A stretch of 64,000 nucleotides of DNA from UMGS75 sp964507405 (GTDB taxonomy: Bacteria > Bacillota_I > Bacilli_A > ML615J-28 > CAG-313), in the NCBI GenBank assembly GCA_964507405.1, contig CAZDPJ010000003.1, positions 1-64,000 of the forward strand, written 5' to 3'. Below are positions 1-8,813 of the stretch, piece by piece; positions within the stretch are counted from its first letter, which is position 1; the number at the start of each line of letters is the position of its first letter. The notes under the pieces were generated by a model. The model had not been told where the DNA came from. It saw nothing but the letters and a program-made list of their open reading frames with translations, and did not search any database. A program made the translations under genes and the position numbers.

Positions 1-44
1 TTGTCTTTTTTTATTGTTTTTTACTTTAATATTTTTAATATTTG

Positions 45-53
45 TGATATAAT
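45..53 (+). promoter_or_regulatory. Extended -10 promoter element
   Basis: TGA followed by TATAAT forms an extended -10 box about 28 bases before the DUF402 pseudogene. No good -35 hexamer is visible, so this would rely on the TGN extension. It probably drove the gene before it decayed. Confidence 0.4.
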
Positions 54-80
54 TTTTATAAGTGAGAAAGAAGTGATTAT

Positions 81-653
81 GTGAATAACAAAATTTAAAT
101 AATTAGTTATAAACATAACGGTGTACTTCATAGAGTTTGGCAATCTGCTTATGTTATTCGTCAAACTAGTGATATGATGGTAGTAGTAAATGATCGTGCA
201 AATGTAATAGACGGAGATGGCAGAAGATGGAAAACAAAAGAACCAGCTGTATGCTATTTTTTTAAGAAATATTGGTTTAATATAATTTTTATGCTTCGAG
301 GTAATGCAATCTACTATTATTGTAATTTGAGTTCACCTTATGTTAAATAAAGTGAAGGACTTAAATATATTGATTATGATTTAGATGTAAAAGTATTTCC
401 GAGTGGAGATAAAATTATTTTAGACCGTGATGAATTTGATTTTAATAAGATTGATTATGGGTATTCTGAAGAATTGGTTATAATCATTGAAAATGAATTA
501 AAAGTATTGTTAGAAAGAATTAATAATGGTATATTACCATTTAATTCTGAAACCGTTTTAAGTGATTATTCCATTTATTGTAATTTAAAAGAACAAGCAA
601 GAAGGAAAGCTCATAAACATCTTAAACATCGAAGCGATACTACTAATTCTTGA
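81..653 (+). pseudogene. DUF402 / nucleoside tri- and diphosphatase (Ntdp, YgaC-like), two nonsense codons
   Basis: Reading from GTG at 81 gives a full DUF402 protein, recognisable by ISYKHNGVLHRVW, DGRRWKTKEPA, YWFNIIFML, YYYCNLSSPYV and LKYIDYDLDVKVFPSGD. It is interrupted by in-frame TAA at 96-98 (codon 6) and 348-350 (codon 90) and ends at TGA 651-653. The family in Bacilli is a small cytosolic phosphatase acting on nucleoside tri- and diphosphates. The frame is otherwise intact over about 190 codons, so the lesions look recent, or are sequence errors. Both are UAA, which argues against recoding. The true start is uncertain because the N-terminus is unusually short. Confidence 0.8.
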
Positions 654-677
654 GCAATTTTTATTTGCTCTTTTTTA
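652..677 (+). terminator. Rho-independent terminator after the DUF402 pseudogene
   Basis: GAGCAA and TTGCTC form a 6-bp stem around a 7-base loop, followed by six T. It overlaps the pseudogene stop codon. Confidence 0.7.
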
Positions 678-767
678 TATCTTTCCTATCCTTTTTATTA
701 TTTTGGATGGGGACAAAAAATAGCTTTTATTATATAATAGATAATAAATTGAAAGGAAATATTAATT

Positions 768-3700
768 ATGAAGAAAAAAACAATTTTATCAATTATTTTT
801 ACGATATTCATTTTTTCGATTCTTCTTTGTAGTTGTTTTGGAAATAATGATGATAATAACGTAAAAGTTATTAGAAATGATGCAGGGGCCGAAATAAATG
901 GTAGTTTTCTTGATGGAACTATCTTTAAGAGTGAAGCTATTGATTTAACAGATCCAATTGGTAAAGCGCTTAGTCAATATATTGAAAAAGAAGAATATGA
1001 TAAAGATGCTCCTATTTTTATTTATGATTTATATATTGAACTTAATAATGAAAAAATTAAACCAGATGGCGTAGTTAAAGTTATTTTACCTACAACTATG
1101 GATTTATCTAATTATGAAGTATTGCATGTGTTAGATAATGGCGAAATTGAAAGCCTAAATTTAACTTATAGTAATGGTTTTGTAAGTTTTGAAACTAGTA
1201 GTTTTTCTTATTTTATTCTTGTTTCAAAAAAGAATTCAAATATTCATACCCATACCTTTAGTAGTGAGTGGACAAGTGATGAGGTTTATCATTATCATCA
1301 AGCAACATGTAGTCATATTGATGAAGTAAGTAATAAAGCCGAACATACTTGGAATGATGGTGTTATTACGAAAGAACCAACCAAAGATGAACTTGGTGAG
1401 AAAACTTATACATGTAAAATCTGTGGAAAAGTTAAAAAGGAATCAGTTGATAAAATTACTGAAACCCATACTTTAAAAGTAAAAGCAGAACCATGGAATT
1501 ATGGTCAAATAAGAAATTCTGGTGATGAGATTCTTTATTATAGCGATGGTGTAAAACTTAGTGAAACTATAATTAATCTAAAGGCTCATTGTTTTCCTAA
1601 TTATTTCTTTGTTGGTTGGTATAATACTGCTGATAATACTTTAATTTCGAAAGATGTTAGTTATACTTTAACCGTTGATAAAGATATTGATATTTACGCT
1701 AAATTTGTTTATAAAACTGATGTAGTTGAATTGGAACTTTCAACAAGTTATGCGGGATTTAGCTTTAATGAAGATAATCCTGTTACTATTGTTTCTAAAA
1801 ATACAATAAATAAGCCTGATCCAAAAGCTGTCTATGTAACAGGTATTAAAGCAGAAGGTGGTATACCAATTTATTTTGGTGAATATAGTGATACAGATAG
1901 CTATAATGAATATACAATCGATGATGGTGGACTAGATTTTAATAAACCCGGAACTTATACAATTACTTATACATATAAAAAAGACCCAATGGTAAATGCA
2001 ACTCTTAAAGTAAAAGTAGTTGAATCAAGTCACGAATTTATTGTTAAAACTTTTAATAAAGATTTATTAACTATCAATTATGTTTATGATGGATTAGAAA
2101 GTGTAAAAGATATTTACCCTACTGACAGATTCATTACAGTTTCAGTAACACTTAAGACAGGTCAAGCTTTTGATGGCTGGTATTTAATGGATGAAAAAGG
2201 CGAAATTACTGATACTAAGGTAAGCAATAAACGAATTTATTCATTTAATATGCCTAATAAAGATTACCGCCTTTGTGCTGTCTCCAAAGCTGGTGATTAC
2301 TGCTCTTTTAAAACAACAAGTGGTGGTAAAATCTTAGATGAAGATAATAATATATTTGTTCCAGATTATTGGAGATATGAATATTATATTTTACCAGGTT
2401 CAACAAAAACTCTAAAAGCTCAAGCTTTAGAAGGATATAAGTTTGCGGGATGGTACCGTGATGATAAGATGTTTTCCGATTCTGAAGTTATCAAATATAA
2501 ACATGAAGGAATCTTTGATTATGTTGAAGCAAGATTTATACCAGAAATTAAAGCGATTGAGGTTAGTGCCGAAAGTGCAAATTATGCAGGTTTTGTTAAT
2601 GGAGTATTACAATATGCAATAGGTGATAGTGTTCCTAACTATAAAGATTTTAATGTATATGGTATTTTAGGTGATGAATCAAAAGTATATTTAAGTTATA
2701 CATACTATAAAGTTGATGATAGTAATGTTGATTTAACTAAAGTTGGTAAATATACAATTACTTATACATATGAATATGATGAATCATTTATTGATACTTT
2801 AACAATTGAAGTAATGGACGCATCTAATATAAATATTTCATTTGAAAATTCAATTTCTTATCTATCTCATAAATTTAATGGTAAAGCATCATTCATTTCT
2901 CTTAATGATATTGTTATTAATGATAAACGTTTAGTTGATTTAACTTGTAGTACAATTAAAGACAAAATTTCTTATAAATGGATTAATAAATTAAATAATG
3001 AAGTAATTAACACAAATGATAATGATGTTACAATTAATGGTGTTAAAGTAAATAATTTTGGCCCTGAAAACTATAAACGTACAATTGGCCATGAAATAGT
3101 AGGTCCAGTTGTTGCTGGAGAATATAAGTTTGTTTTATCATATGATGGAAAAGAAGAACTATCAGTTGATGTAACAATAACTAAAACTTCATTTAAACGA
3201 ATTACTTCAAGTGACGAATTTAGAACAAATGAAGGTTCTTCCTGGATTAATTTTGAATTATATTATTATACAATAGTTGGAGTTGTTGGTGATGAATTAT
3301 ATATTATGGAGATGCCATCTATTGGTGTTGATAATGTTGAAGTAGCAGCAAGATTAGTTACTAAAGAAGCAAATGGTAATTTAAACTTAGGTGAAGGTTT
3401 TGACTTTATATTCGCGAATGTTAAATATTTATTTGGAGAAGATAGTACTTATACTGAATTTATGACAGGATATTATGGTTCATATGTCGATAAATCATCA
3501 AATAGTAGTTCAACTGGATTATTTGGAACTCCTTATATTTATAGAACTGGTTATACTTCAGTTAGTGGTGGTAATATTTATCGTCAATATGGCAATAAAA
3601 TAGTTTATGGTAATAAAACTGAATTTGCAGGTGATGGTAGTGTAAAAATTTATTGTCCTAATAGAAGCGAAACTATAAATGATTCTTTACGTTTAGTAAA

Positions 3701-3797
3701 AGATAATGATAAATATGTATTTACAAGCGTTCCTGCTGATACTGATAACCGTCAATCATACCCAATTTACATTTATCAAAGTATTTTAGAAAAGTAA
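768..3797 (+). CDS. Large repeat-containing surface lipoprotein
   Basis: A 1009-residue secreted lipoprotein of unknown function. The N-terminus has a lysine start, a hydrophobic stretch and a lipobox-like LCSC with Cys at about residue 23, so it should be lipid-anchored outside the cell. Residues about 160-230 carry a His-rich segment (HTHTFSSEW, HYHQATC) and a CKICGK pair, a module common in surface proteins of gut Firmicutes. Two Listeria-Bacteroides-type repeats follow (FFVGWYNTADNT at about 280; FAGWYRD at about 565). Two Ig-like modules end in matching signatures, GTYTITYTYK and GKYTITYTYE. The C-terminal 250 residues are unassigned. GAAAGGAAA lies 9 bases before the ATG. It stands alone, with a terminator behind. 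An adhesin or glycan-contacting role is inferred only from the domain types. Confidence 0.75.
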   Translation: MKKKTILSIIFTIFIFSILLCSCFGNNDDNNVKVIRNDAGAEINGSFLDGTIFKSEAIDLTDPIGKALSQYIEKEEYDKDAPIFIYDLYIELNNEKIKPDGVVKVILPTTMDLSNYEVLHVLDNGEIESLNLTYSNGFVSFETSSFSYFILVSKKNSNIHTHTFSSEWTSDEVYHYHQATCSHIDEVSNKAEHTWNDGVITKEPTKDELGEKTYTCKICGKVKKESVDKITETHTLKVKAEPWNYGQIRNSGDEILYYSDGVKLSETIINLKAHCFPNYFFVGWYNTADNTLISKDVSYTLTVDKDIDIYAKFVYKTDVVELELSTSYAGFSFNEDNPVTIVSKNTINKPDPKAVYVTGIKAEGGIPIYFGEYSDTDSYNEYTIDDGGLDFNKPGTYTITYTYKKDPMVNATLKVKVVESSHEFIVKTFNKDLLTINYVYDGLESVKDIYPTDRFITVSVTLKTGQAFDGWYLMDEKGEITDTKVSNKRIYSFNMPNKDYRLCAVSKAGDYCSFKTTSGGKILDEDNNIFVPDYWRYEYYILPGSTKTLKAQALEGYKFAGWYRDDKMFSDSEVIKYKHEGIFDYVEARFIPEIKAIEVSAESANYAGFVNGVLQYAIGDSVPNYKDFNVYGILGDESKVYLSYTYYKVDDSNVDLTKVGKYTITYTYEYDESFIDTLTIEVMDASNINISFENSISYLSHKFNGKASFISLNDIVINDKRLVDLTCSTIKDKISYKWINKLNNEVINTNDNDVTINGVKVNNFGPENYKRTIGHEIVGPVVAGEYKFVLSYDGKEELSVDVTITKTSFKRITSSDEFRTNEGSSWINFELYYYTIVGVVGDELYIMEMPSIGVDNVEVAARLVTKEANGNLNLGEGFDFIFANVKYLFGEDSTYTEFMTGYYGSYVDKSSNSSSTGLFGTPYIYRTGYTSVSGGNIYRQYGNKIVYGNKTEFAGDGSVKIYCPNRSETINDSLRLVKDNDKYVFTSVPADTDNRQSYPIYIYQSILEK

Positions 3798-3803
3798 ATC
3801 TCT

Positions 3804-3833
3804 AAAAGCTAGTTATTTTGACTAGCTTTTTTT
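3804..3833 (+). terminator. Rho-independent terminator after the large lipoprotein
   Basis: AAAAGCTAGT pairs perfectly with ACTAGCTTTT across a 7-base loop, followed by more T. Confidence 0.85.
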
Positions 3834-3841
3834 AATTTTCG

Positions 3842-3871
3842 TTCATATTTTTATCCTTTTATACATAAATT
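3842..3871 (+). promoter_or_regulatory. Sigma-E-like sporulation promoter of spoIVA
   Basis: TTCATATT, 14 bases, then CATAAATT closely matches the mother-cell sigma-E consensus (about GTCATATT, 14 bases, CATACAAT). It ends about 20 bases before the spoIVA start. spoIVA is under sigma-E in Bacillus subtilis. The call rests on motif and spacing only. Confidence 0.55.
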
Positions 3872-3892
3872 TAGATAGAAGGAGATTTTAAT

Positions 3893-5368
3893 ATGAGTGA
3901 GAATATTATTCGTGAAGTAGTAACTCGCACCAATGGCGAGATGTATTTGGGTATTGTCGGCCCAGTAAGAAGTGGCAAGAGTACTTTTATTCGTAAATTT
4001 ATGGAATTAAAGGTGTTACCATTTATTAAAGATGAAGAAACTTATAAAAAAGTAAATGATGAATTACCTCAAAGTGGTGAGGGAAAAACGATTATGACGG
4101 TGGAACCAAAGTTTGTTCCAAGTAATCAAATGACAATCGAAATAGAAGAAAACCTAAACTTAAGCATTAGATTAGTTGATTGTGTCGGTTATGTAATTCC
4201 TAATGCAAAAGGATATTTAAACGAAGATGGCACAAATAGACTTGTTCAAACACCATGGTTTAGTGAACCTATTCCTTTTGGTGATGCTGCGGGAATAGGA
4301 ACTCGTAAAGTAATTGAATCACATTCAAATATTGGCGTTTTATTATCTAGTGATGGAAGCTTTGGTGAATTTAATAGGGAAGATTATGAAAAAATAGAAG
4401 AAAAGATGGTTCTAGAATTAAAGGAATTAGATAAACCATTTGTCTTGGTTATTAATACAACAAGTCCATATAGTGAAGAAACAAAAGAACTTGTAGCTAA
4501 CTTAAAAACAAAATATGAAGTTTCAGTGATTGCGTTAGATATTAAAAATCTTAAAAATGAAGATATTGATTTTGTATTAAAAGAAGCTTTAAGTGAATTT
4601 GATATTTCAGAGTTAAATATTGGAATTCCTTCGTGGGTTAATACCTTAGATGATGATTTAACATTTAAACAGCAGTTTACAGATTTAATTAAGGAAACAT
4701 CGGGTAATTATCGAAAAATGAAGGATGTATATCGAATTGTTGACTCTCTTAATTCTTCAAATTTATTTAAAAATATTGAAATATCGAATATTGATGCGGG
4801 TAGCGGAGTCGTAGATTTAGATTTATCAATTGATGATGAGATTTATAATGAAGTTATTAATGAAATACTTGGTTTTAAAGTTAAAGATAAAGGAGAACTT
4901 ATTAGTACTCTCCAAAAATTTAAAAATGCTAAAAAAGTATATGATAAAGTAGGCTCATTAGATAAAGTATATCAAGTAGGTTATGATTTAACATTACCAT
5001 CTATTAAAGATTTAGTCCTTGATGAACCAGAACTTTTAAAACAAGGTAATCGATATGGGATTAAATTAAAAGCAAAAGGTTCAGCAATTCTTCTAACAAA
5101 GGTTGACATAGATTCAACATTTGAACCGATAATTGGTGATTTAGAACAATCTACTGCCCTTGTTGAACATATGAAAGAAAGTTATATTAATAATCCTTCT
5201 GAAATATGGAATAGTGAAATATTTGGTCGTAAACTTGGTGATGTAATTAATGATGGAATTAGAATTAAAATATCACAAGTACCTGAAGTCGTGCTTGATA
5301 AATATGCGAAAGGAATTTCCAAAGTTATTAATAATGGTAAAGGAAATATAATTGCAATTATTATTTAA
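3893..5368 (+). CDS. spoIVA: Stage IV sporulation protein A, spore coat morphogenetic ATPase
   Basis: SpoIVA is a mother-cell ATPase that polymerises on the forespore surface to form the coat basement layer. The 491-residue length fits the family. The N-terminal TRAFAC-type domain has Walker A GPVRSGKST at residues 23-31, and LVDCVGY at about 93-99 as the switch/Walker B region. The C-terminus ends in the hydrophobic GNIIAIII expected for the tail that contacts SpoVM and the membrane. A strong SD (AGAAGGAG) lies 7-10 bases upstream, behind a sigma-E-like promoter. It is transcribed alone, ahead of the HU gene, which has its own promoter. Confidence 0.96.
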   Translation: MSENIIREVVTRTNGEMYLGIVGPVRSGKSTFIRKFMELKVLPFIKDEETYKKVNDELPQSGEGKTIMTVEPKFVPSNQMTIEIEENLNLSIRLVDCVGYVIPNAKGYLNEDGTNRLVQTPWFSEPIPFGDAAGIGTRKVIESHSNIGVLLSSDGSFGEFNREDYEKIEEKMVLELKELDKPFVLVINTTSPYSEETKELVANLKTKYEVSVIALDIKNLKNEDIDFVLKEALSEFDISELNIGIPSWVNTLDDDLTFKQQFTDLIKETSGNYRKMKDVYRIVDSLNSSNLFKNIEISNIDAGSGVVDLDLSIDDEIYNEVINEILGFKVKDKGELISTLQKFKNAKKVYDKVGSLDKVYQVGYDLTLPSIKDLVLDEPELLKQGNRYGIKLKAKGSAILLTKVDIDSTFEPIIGDLEQSTALVEHMKESYINNPSEIWNSEIFGRKLGDVINDGIRIKISQVPEVVLDKYAKGISKVINNGKGNIIAIII

Positions 5369-5400
5369 AATTAGTATTTAGAAAAAAATGCTAAAAAGAC

Positions 5401-5429
5401 TTGCTTTTTTTGCGGTTTTGTGGTATAAT
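5401..5429 (+). promoter_or_regulatory. Vegetative promoter of the HU gene
   Basis: TTGCTT, exactly 17 bases, then TATAAT with an extended TGG. It sits 16 bases before the HU start. Confidence 0.7.
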
Positions 5430-5444
5430 ATTTGTGGTGATAGT

Positions 5445-5717
5445 ATGACGAAAAGCGAGTTAATTAAAGAAGTTCATCGACAAAATGACTATAATTATGT
5501 CGAAATTGAAACAATTATAAATCAAACATTTGAAACAATTATGAAAGCTTTATCAACAGAAGATAAGGTTGTTATTAGTGGCTTTGGTACTTTTGAAAAA
5601 TACTATCAAGAAGGCTATAATGGAATTAATCCTGCAACTGGATCTAAATTATTTGTTGAAGGTAATTATAAAATTAGATTTAATGCAAGTAAAAAACTTA
5701 AATCAATGATGAAATAA
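5445..5717 (+). CDS. hup: HU-family nucleoid DNA-binding protein
   Basis: A 90-residue bacterial histone-like protein. HU homodimers bind and bend DNA through beta-arm insertion. MTKSELIKEV begins the helical dimerisation region. VVISGFGTFEKYYQEG and GINPATGSKLFVEGNYKIRFNASKKLK match the HU signature, although the usual RNPQTG arm tip is replaced by INPATG. The ATG at 5445 was chosen over the longer frame because it carries the family N-terminus and is preceded by GGTGA. The gene is monocistronic, with its own promoter and a bidirectional terminator behind. Confidence 0.93.
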   Translation: MTKSELIKEVHRQNDYNYVEIETIINQTFETIMKALSTEDKVVISGFGTFEKYYQEGYNGINPATGSKLFVEGNYKIRFNASKKLKSMMK

Positions 5718-5757
5718 AAAAATGTAGACATATTTTTGATGTCTACATTTATTTTTT
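5716..5757. terminator. Bidirectional terminator between hup and the CPBP protease gene
   Basis: AATGTAGACAT pairs with ATGTCTACATT in an 11-bp perfect stem, with A-runs on the left and T-runs on the right. It serves two convergent genes. Confidence 0.85.
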
Positions 5758-5788
5758 ATTTATTATTTAATTTAATATTTATTTAGCC

Positions 5789-6793
5789 TTATAGTCCTAA
5801 AAACATTAGTAATATGGTTGCGATAACGCCAATAAAGTTATAAGCAGAATGTACTAAGATTGTATCCCAAATATTATATTTAGAACGTTTATAAATATAA
5901 CCTAAGGCAATACCAGAAGCAAAGTATGAAACAAAGTTAAGTAATTCCATTATAATATTTGCGTAACTTACTCCCTCAACATTATTAGCTATATCCATCA
6001 TGATATTTAAAACGGATTCTACAGTATGGATTGAACCAAAAATAGCTCCACTTAAAATTACAATAAACATTCCTTTTTTCTTAGAAAGGTTAAAGAAACA
6101 TTTTCTAAAGATTAACTCTTCAAGTACAGGTGCAAGTATTGTAGTCATGATGATGATAACAATCATTGGATAAATTCCACTTGAAAGTAAATCATTAATG
6201 GCAGATTGATTGCCTGATGTGGTTGATATATCTTTAAATTCTGGTAATGTTTTTAGCATGTTTGTTACTATTTCAATAAATATACTAGATGCATAACTTG
6301 CACCATAAAGAATAGCAAGGCCTATACCAAAATTTTTCCAAAAACTTCCTGGTGTTTTAACAGCTTCTTTGAAATCGTTTTTTAAATATCTACTTAAGAG
6401 AGGAACAGCCACAACAAGAACTATTAAATATATAACTACATTCATTGTCGCAAGGAAATTGTAGTAGATATTAGGAAAATTTTCAAGTAAATAGTCTGAT
6501 AAGTCAACACCTTCAGGTATGACAATATTATTTATCTTAAGTACTACGCCTAAAGAAATACTAGATAAAATTGATACTAAGAAGTAAAAAATAAAGAAAT
6601 AAACACAAATTGAAATAATACTTACTGTTTTAGTTTTAGTATCTATCATAGATACAGTTTCATTTATTTCTTCTACATATTGAGTTTCACTTGTTGCGTT
6701 TTCTTTGAATTCATTTCTTTCTAATTCTTGACCACAAAATACACAAAACTTACTATTTTCATCATTTTGATGTCCACAATATTTACATGTCAT
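5789..6793 (-). CDS. Zinc-ribbon CPBP (CAAX/Abi) family intramembrane metalloprotease
   Basis: A 334-residue multi-pass membrane protein. The N-terminus has a zinc ribbon with two CxxC pairs (CKYCG, CVFCG) at residues 3-21. About eight hydrophobic segments follow. The CPBP motifs are present: EELIFR at about 222-227, FGSIH at about 247-251 and HSAYN at about 314-318. Family members are glutamic-type membrane proteases linked to prenyl-protein processing, bacteriocin immunity or signalling; the substrate here is unknown. A TCTCC complement (SD) precedes the ATG. It is one of the few - strand genes on this arm and diverges from gerM. Confidence 0.85.
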   Translation of the reverse strand: MTCKYCGHQNDENSKFCVFCGQELERNEFKENATSETQYVEEINETVSMIDTKTKTVSIISICVYFFIFYFLVSILSSISLGVVLKINNIVIPEGVDLSDYLLENFPNIYYNFLATMNVVIYLIVLVVAVPLLSRYLKNDFKEAVKTPGSFWKNFGIGLAILYGASYASSIFIEIVTNMLKTLPEFKDISTTSGNQSAINDLLSSGIYPMIVIIIMTTILAPVLEELIFRKCFFNLSKKKGMFIVILSGAIFGSIHTVESVLNIMMDIANNVEGVSYANIIMELLNFVSYFASGIALGYIYKRSKYNIWDTILVHSAYNFIGVIATILLMFLGL

Positions 6794-6921
6794 ATTTTTA
6801 TCTCCTATTTATTTTTCTTTTTATCATTATATCAAATATTTAATAAAAAAGCAATAAAATCATACTATCTAGGAATATTTTTAGCTTCTAGTTAATATTA
6901 TATACCAAGGAGATAGATGAA

Positions 6922-7797
6922 ATGAAGAAAAAAATTATTGTTATTAGTATTTTAGTTATTTTAATTATTACTTTATTATTGATTCCAAAAGATATTTATA
7001 AGAAAATCTTTAATAAAGAAGAAAACAATGATAATTTAGAACCTACTATTAGCCTAGAATATCAAACTATGTATGTTAAAGATTCTAATAATCAATTAGT
7101 AGGAATCGAAGTAGGCGTAGAAAAACTACTTGATGACGTAGTAATGAGAAAATGGGAATTACTTACAAGTAAAAGTGATTTATTACCTAATGGTTTTTCA
7201 TCACCAGTAAATAAAAATACTACTTTATATTCACATGTTATTGAAAATGATAAACTATATTTAGATGTTAGTGAAGATTTTGCATCATCTGACGGTAGAA
7301 TTACCCTTGAATCATTAGCTTGGAATTTTTGCGATGATGCAGTTACCGAAGTAGTAGTGAAAGTAAATGATAAGATCTGTGATAAAGTAAATGAGTATTG
7401 TTTTAAAAGTATTAGTAAAAAGCTTGGTACTAACTTTGTTTTTGAAGCAAAAGATTTATTTAGTTCTAATTATTTAACGGTAGTATATCATGAAAATGAT
7501 ATGATTAAACCTGTTACTTATTTTTATGATGATAATAAAAATGTATATGATTATACTATTTCAAAAATATTTATAAATAGTAAAGAATTATCCGAACTAG
7601 TTATTTCTAAAGCATATACATATAAAATTCAAGATACAAGTCTTGAAATAAATATTAATTATGAAGGAAGCTTAAATGAAGATCTTGTTAATACCATTAT
7701 TGAAACTTCAAAACTTAATTTTAATTTAAGTAGTTTAGTTGTTAATGGTAGTCAAACTGTAATTCTTCAAAAATCATTTATTGGTGATAAAGCGTAG
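6922..7797 (+). CDS. gerM: GerM-type spore protein
   Basis: A 291-residue membrane-anchored protein with one N-terminal transmembrane helix (about residues 4-21) and an extracytoplasmic domain. Residues about 60-150 fit the GerMN fold (KLYLDVSEDFASSDGRITLESL, then VTEVVVKVND), and the C-terminal half looks like a second, more divergent copy. GerM is a sigma-E-controlled sporulation and germination protein in Bacillus. The next gene is rdgB, as near the Bacillus gerM-rph-rdgB cluster, which supports the call. SD AAGGAGA lies 8-10 bases upstream of the ATG. CATACTAT at about 6858 resembles a sigma-E -10 but lacks a matching -35. Confidence 0.82.
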   Translation: MKKKIIVISILVILIITLLLIPKDIYKKIFNKEENNDNLEPTISLEYQTMYVKDSNNQLVGIEVGVEKLLDDVVMRKWELLTSKSDLLPNGFSSPVNKNTTLYSHVIENDKLYLDVSEDFASSDGRITLESLAWNFCDDAVTEVVVKVNDKICDKVNEYCFKSISKKLGTNFVFEAKDLFSSNYLTVVYHENDMIKPVTYFYDDNKNVYDYTISKIFINSKELSELVISKAYTYKIQDTSLEININYEGSLNEDLVNTIIETSKLNFNLSSLVVNGSQTVILQKSFIGDKA

Positions 7798-7836
7798 TAA
7801 CTTTAGATTTTCTAAAGTTATTACCTTTTATTTTTT
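7796..7836 (+). terminator. Rho-independent terminator after gerM
   Basis: TAACTTTAGA and TCTAAAGTTA form a 10-bp stem around a 3-base loop, followed by a T-rich tract. Confidence 0.75.
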
Positions 7837-7869
7837 ATTAAATTATGTTAAACTATTGTAGGTGATAAA

Positions 7870-8481
7870 ATGAAAATATTATTAGGAACAAATAATAAAC
7901 ATAAAGTTATTGAATTAGAAAATATTATCAAAGAGTTTAATTTAAATATTGAATTATATTCCCTAAATGATATGAAGGAAAAACTTGATGAACCAGTTGA
8001 AGATGGTAATTCGTATTATGAAAATGCATTAATTAAAGCTAAATATTATTATGAAAAATATCAAATCCCTGTTATCGCTGACGATGCAGGGTTAGAAGTA
8101 TATGCACTTAATAATCGACCGGGTATTTTTTCAGCTCGATATGCAAGTGATGGTGTAAGCCATGCTTCTTCAAAAGATAATCGTTTGAAAATATTAAATG
8201 AATTAAAAGACATTAACGATCGAAGAGCTTGTTTTAGATGTGAAGTTGTTTATTATGATGGTAATTTAATTTATTCAGGTATCGGGATTATGGAAGGAGA
8301 AATAATGAATTATGAAGATGGAAATAATGGGTTTGGATATGATTCCATCTTTTTTCTTCCAAAATATAATTCAACAGTTGCCAGATTATCAGAAGAAGAA
8401 AAAAATAAGATTAGTCATCGTCATCACGCAATGGAGGCGTTAATTGCTAATTTGACAAAAAATATTAACTTTTCATCATAA
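7870..8481 (+). CDS. rdgB: XTP/dITP diphosphatase (Ham1/RdgB family)
   Basis: A 203-residue housekeeping pyrophosphatase that removes ITP, dITP and XTP from the nucleotide pool. It begins ILLGTNNKHKVIELE (family [ST]xNxxK motif). ADDAGLEVYALNNRPGIFSARYA at residues about 74-96 carries the catalytic Asp and substrate loop. NNGFGYDSIFFLP at about 152-164 and SHRHHAMEAL at about 186-195 complete the signature. SD AGGTGAT lies just upstream. Its position behind gerM matches Bacillus-type synteny. Confidence 0.95.
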   Translation: MKILLGTNNKHKVIELENIIKEFNLNIELYSLNDMKEKLDEPVEDGNSYYENALIKAKYYYEKYQIPVIADDAGLEVYALNNRPGIFSARYASDGVSHASSKDNRLKILNELKDINDRRACFRCEVVYYDGNLIYSGIGIMEGEIMNYEDGNNGFGYDSIFFLPKYNSTVARLSEEEKNKISHRHHAMEALIANLTKNINFSS

Positions 8482-8494
8482 ATAAGCATTAGAA

Positions 8495-8523
8495 TTGCAA
8501 ATTTTTATAAAAAATGATATAAT
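8495..8523 (+). promoter_or_regulatory. Vegetative promoter of rpsU
   Basis: TTGCAA, 17 bases, then TATAAT, preceded by TGA (extended -10). It is 38 bases before the rpsU start. Confidence 0.75.
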
Positions 8524-8560
8524 ATCTATGAATTTATGGTGCGAAAGGAGGGACCAAAGA

Positions 8561-8740
8561 ATGCCAAAGACTATCGTTAGAGAAAACGACACATTAGATG
8601 AAGCTTTAAAAAGATTTAAACGTGACGTTTCTAGATCCGGTACCCTTGTTGAAGCACGTAAGCGTCAACATTATATGAAACCTAGCGATGTACGTAAAGA
8701 AAAAAGACGTGCAGCACGTAAAGCAGGTAATCGTCACTAA
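8561..8740 (+). CDS. rpsU: 30S ribosomal protein bS21
   Basis: A 59-residue basic protein of the small subunit, placed near the anti-Shine-Dalgarno end of 16S rRNA. PKTIVRENDTLDEALKRFKR and the Arg/Lys-rich tail are typical of bS21. A longer frame exists, but ATG 8561 carries the family N-terminus and has a very strong SD, AAAGGAGGG. It has its own promoter and terminator. Confidence 0.97.
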   Translation: MPKTIVRENDTLDEALKRFKRDVSRSGTLVEARKRQHYMKPSDVRKEKRRAARKAGNRH

Positions 8741-8763
8741 TTTCTAGCTTATATCAAGATTAG

Positions 8764-8797
8764 CTCTAACTTTATTGTAAAGGTTAGGGTTTTTATT
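8764..8797 (+). terminator. Rho-independent terminator after rpsU
   Basis: CTCTAAC pairs with GTTAGGG (one G-U), extended by TTT/AAA, followed by GTTTTTATTTT. Confidence 0.7.
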
Positions 8798-8813
8798 TTA
8801 AATGGGAGGTATT

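Noticed and set aside
96..350. TAA recoding in the DUF402 gene.
   Set aside because: TAA ends nearly all the intact genes in the window.
650..832. A 60-codon frame overlapping the start of the large lipoprotein.
   Set aside because: It covers a terminator, promoter and the lipoprotein start, and has no recognisable product or SD.
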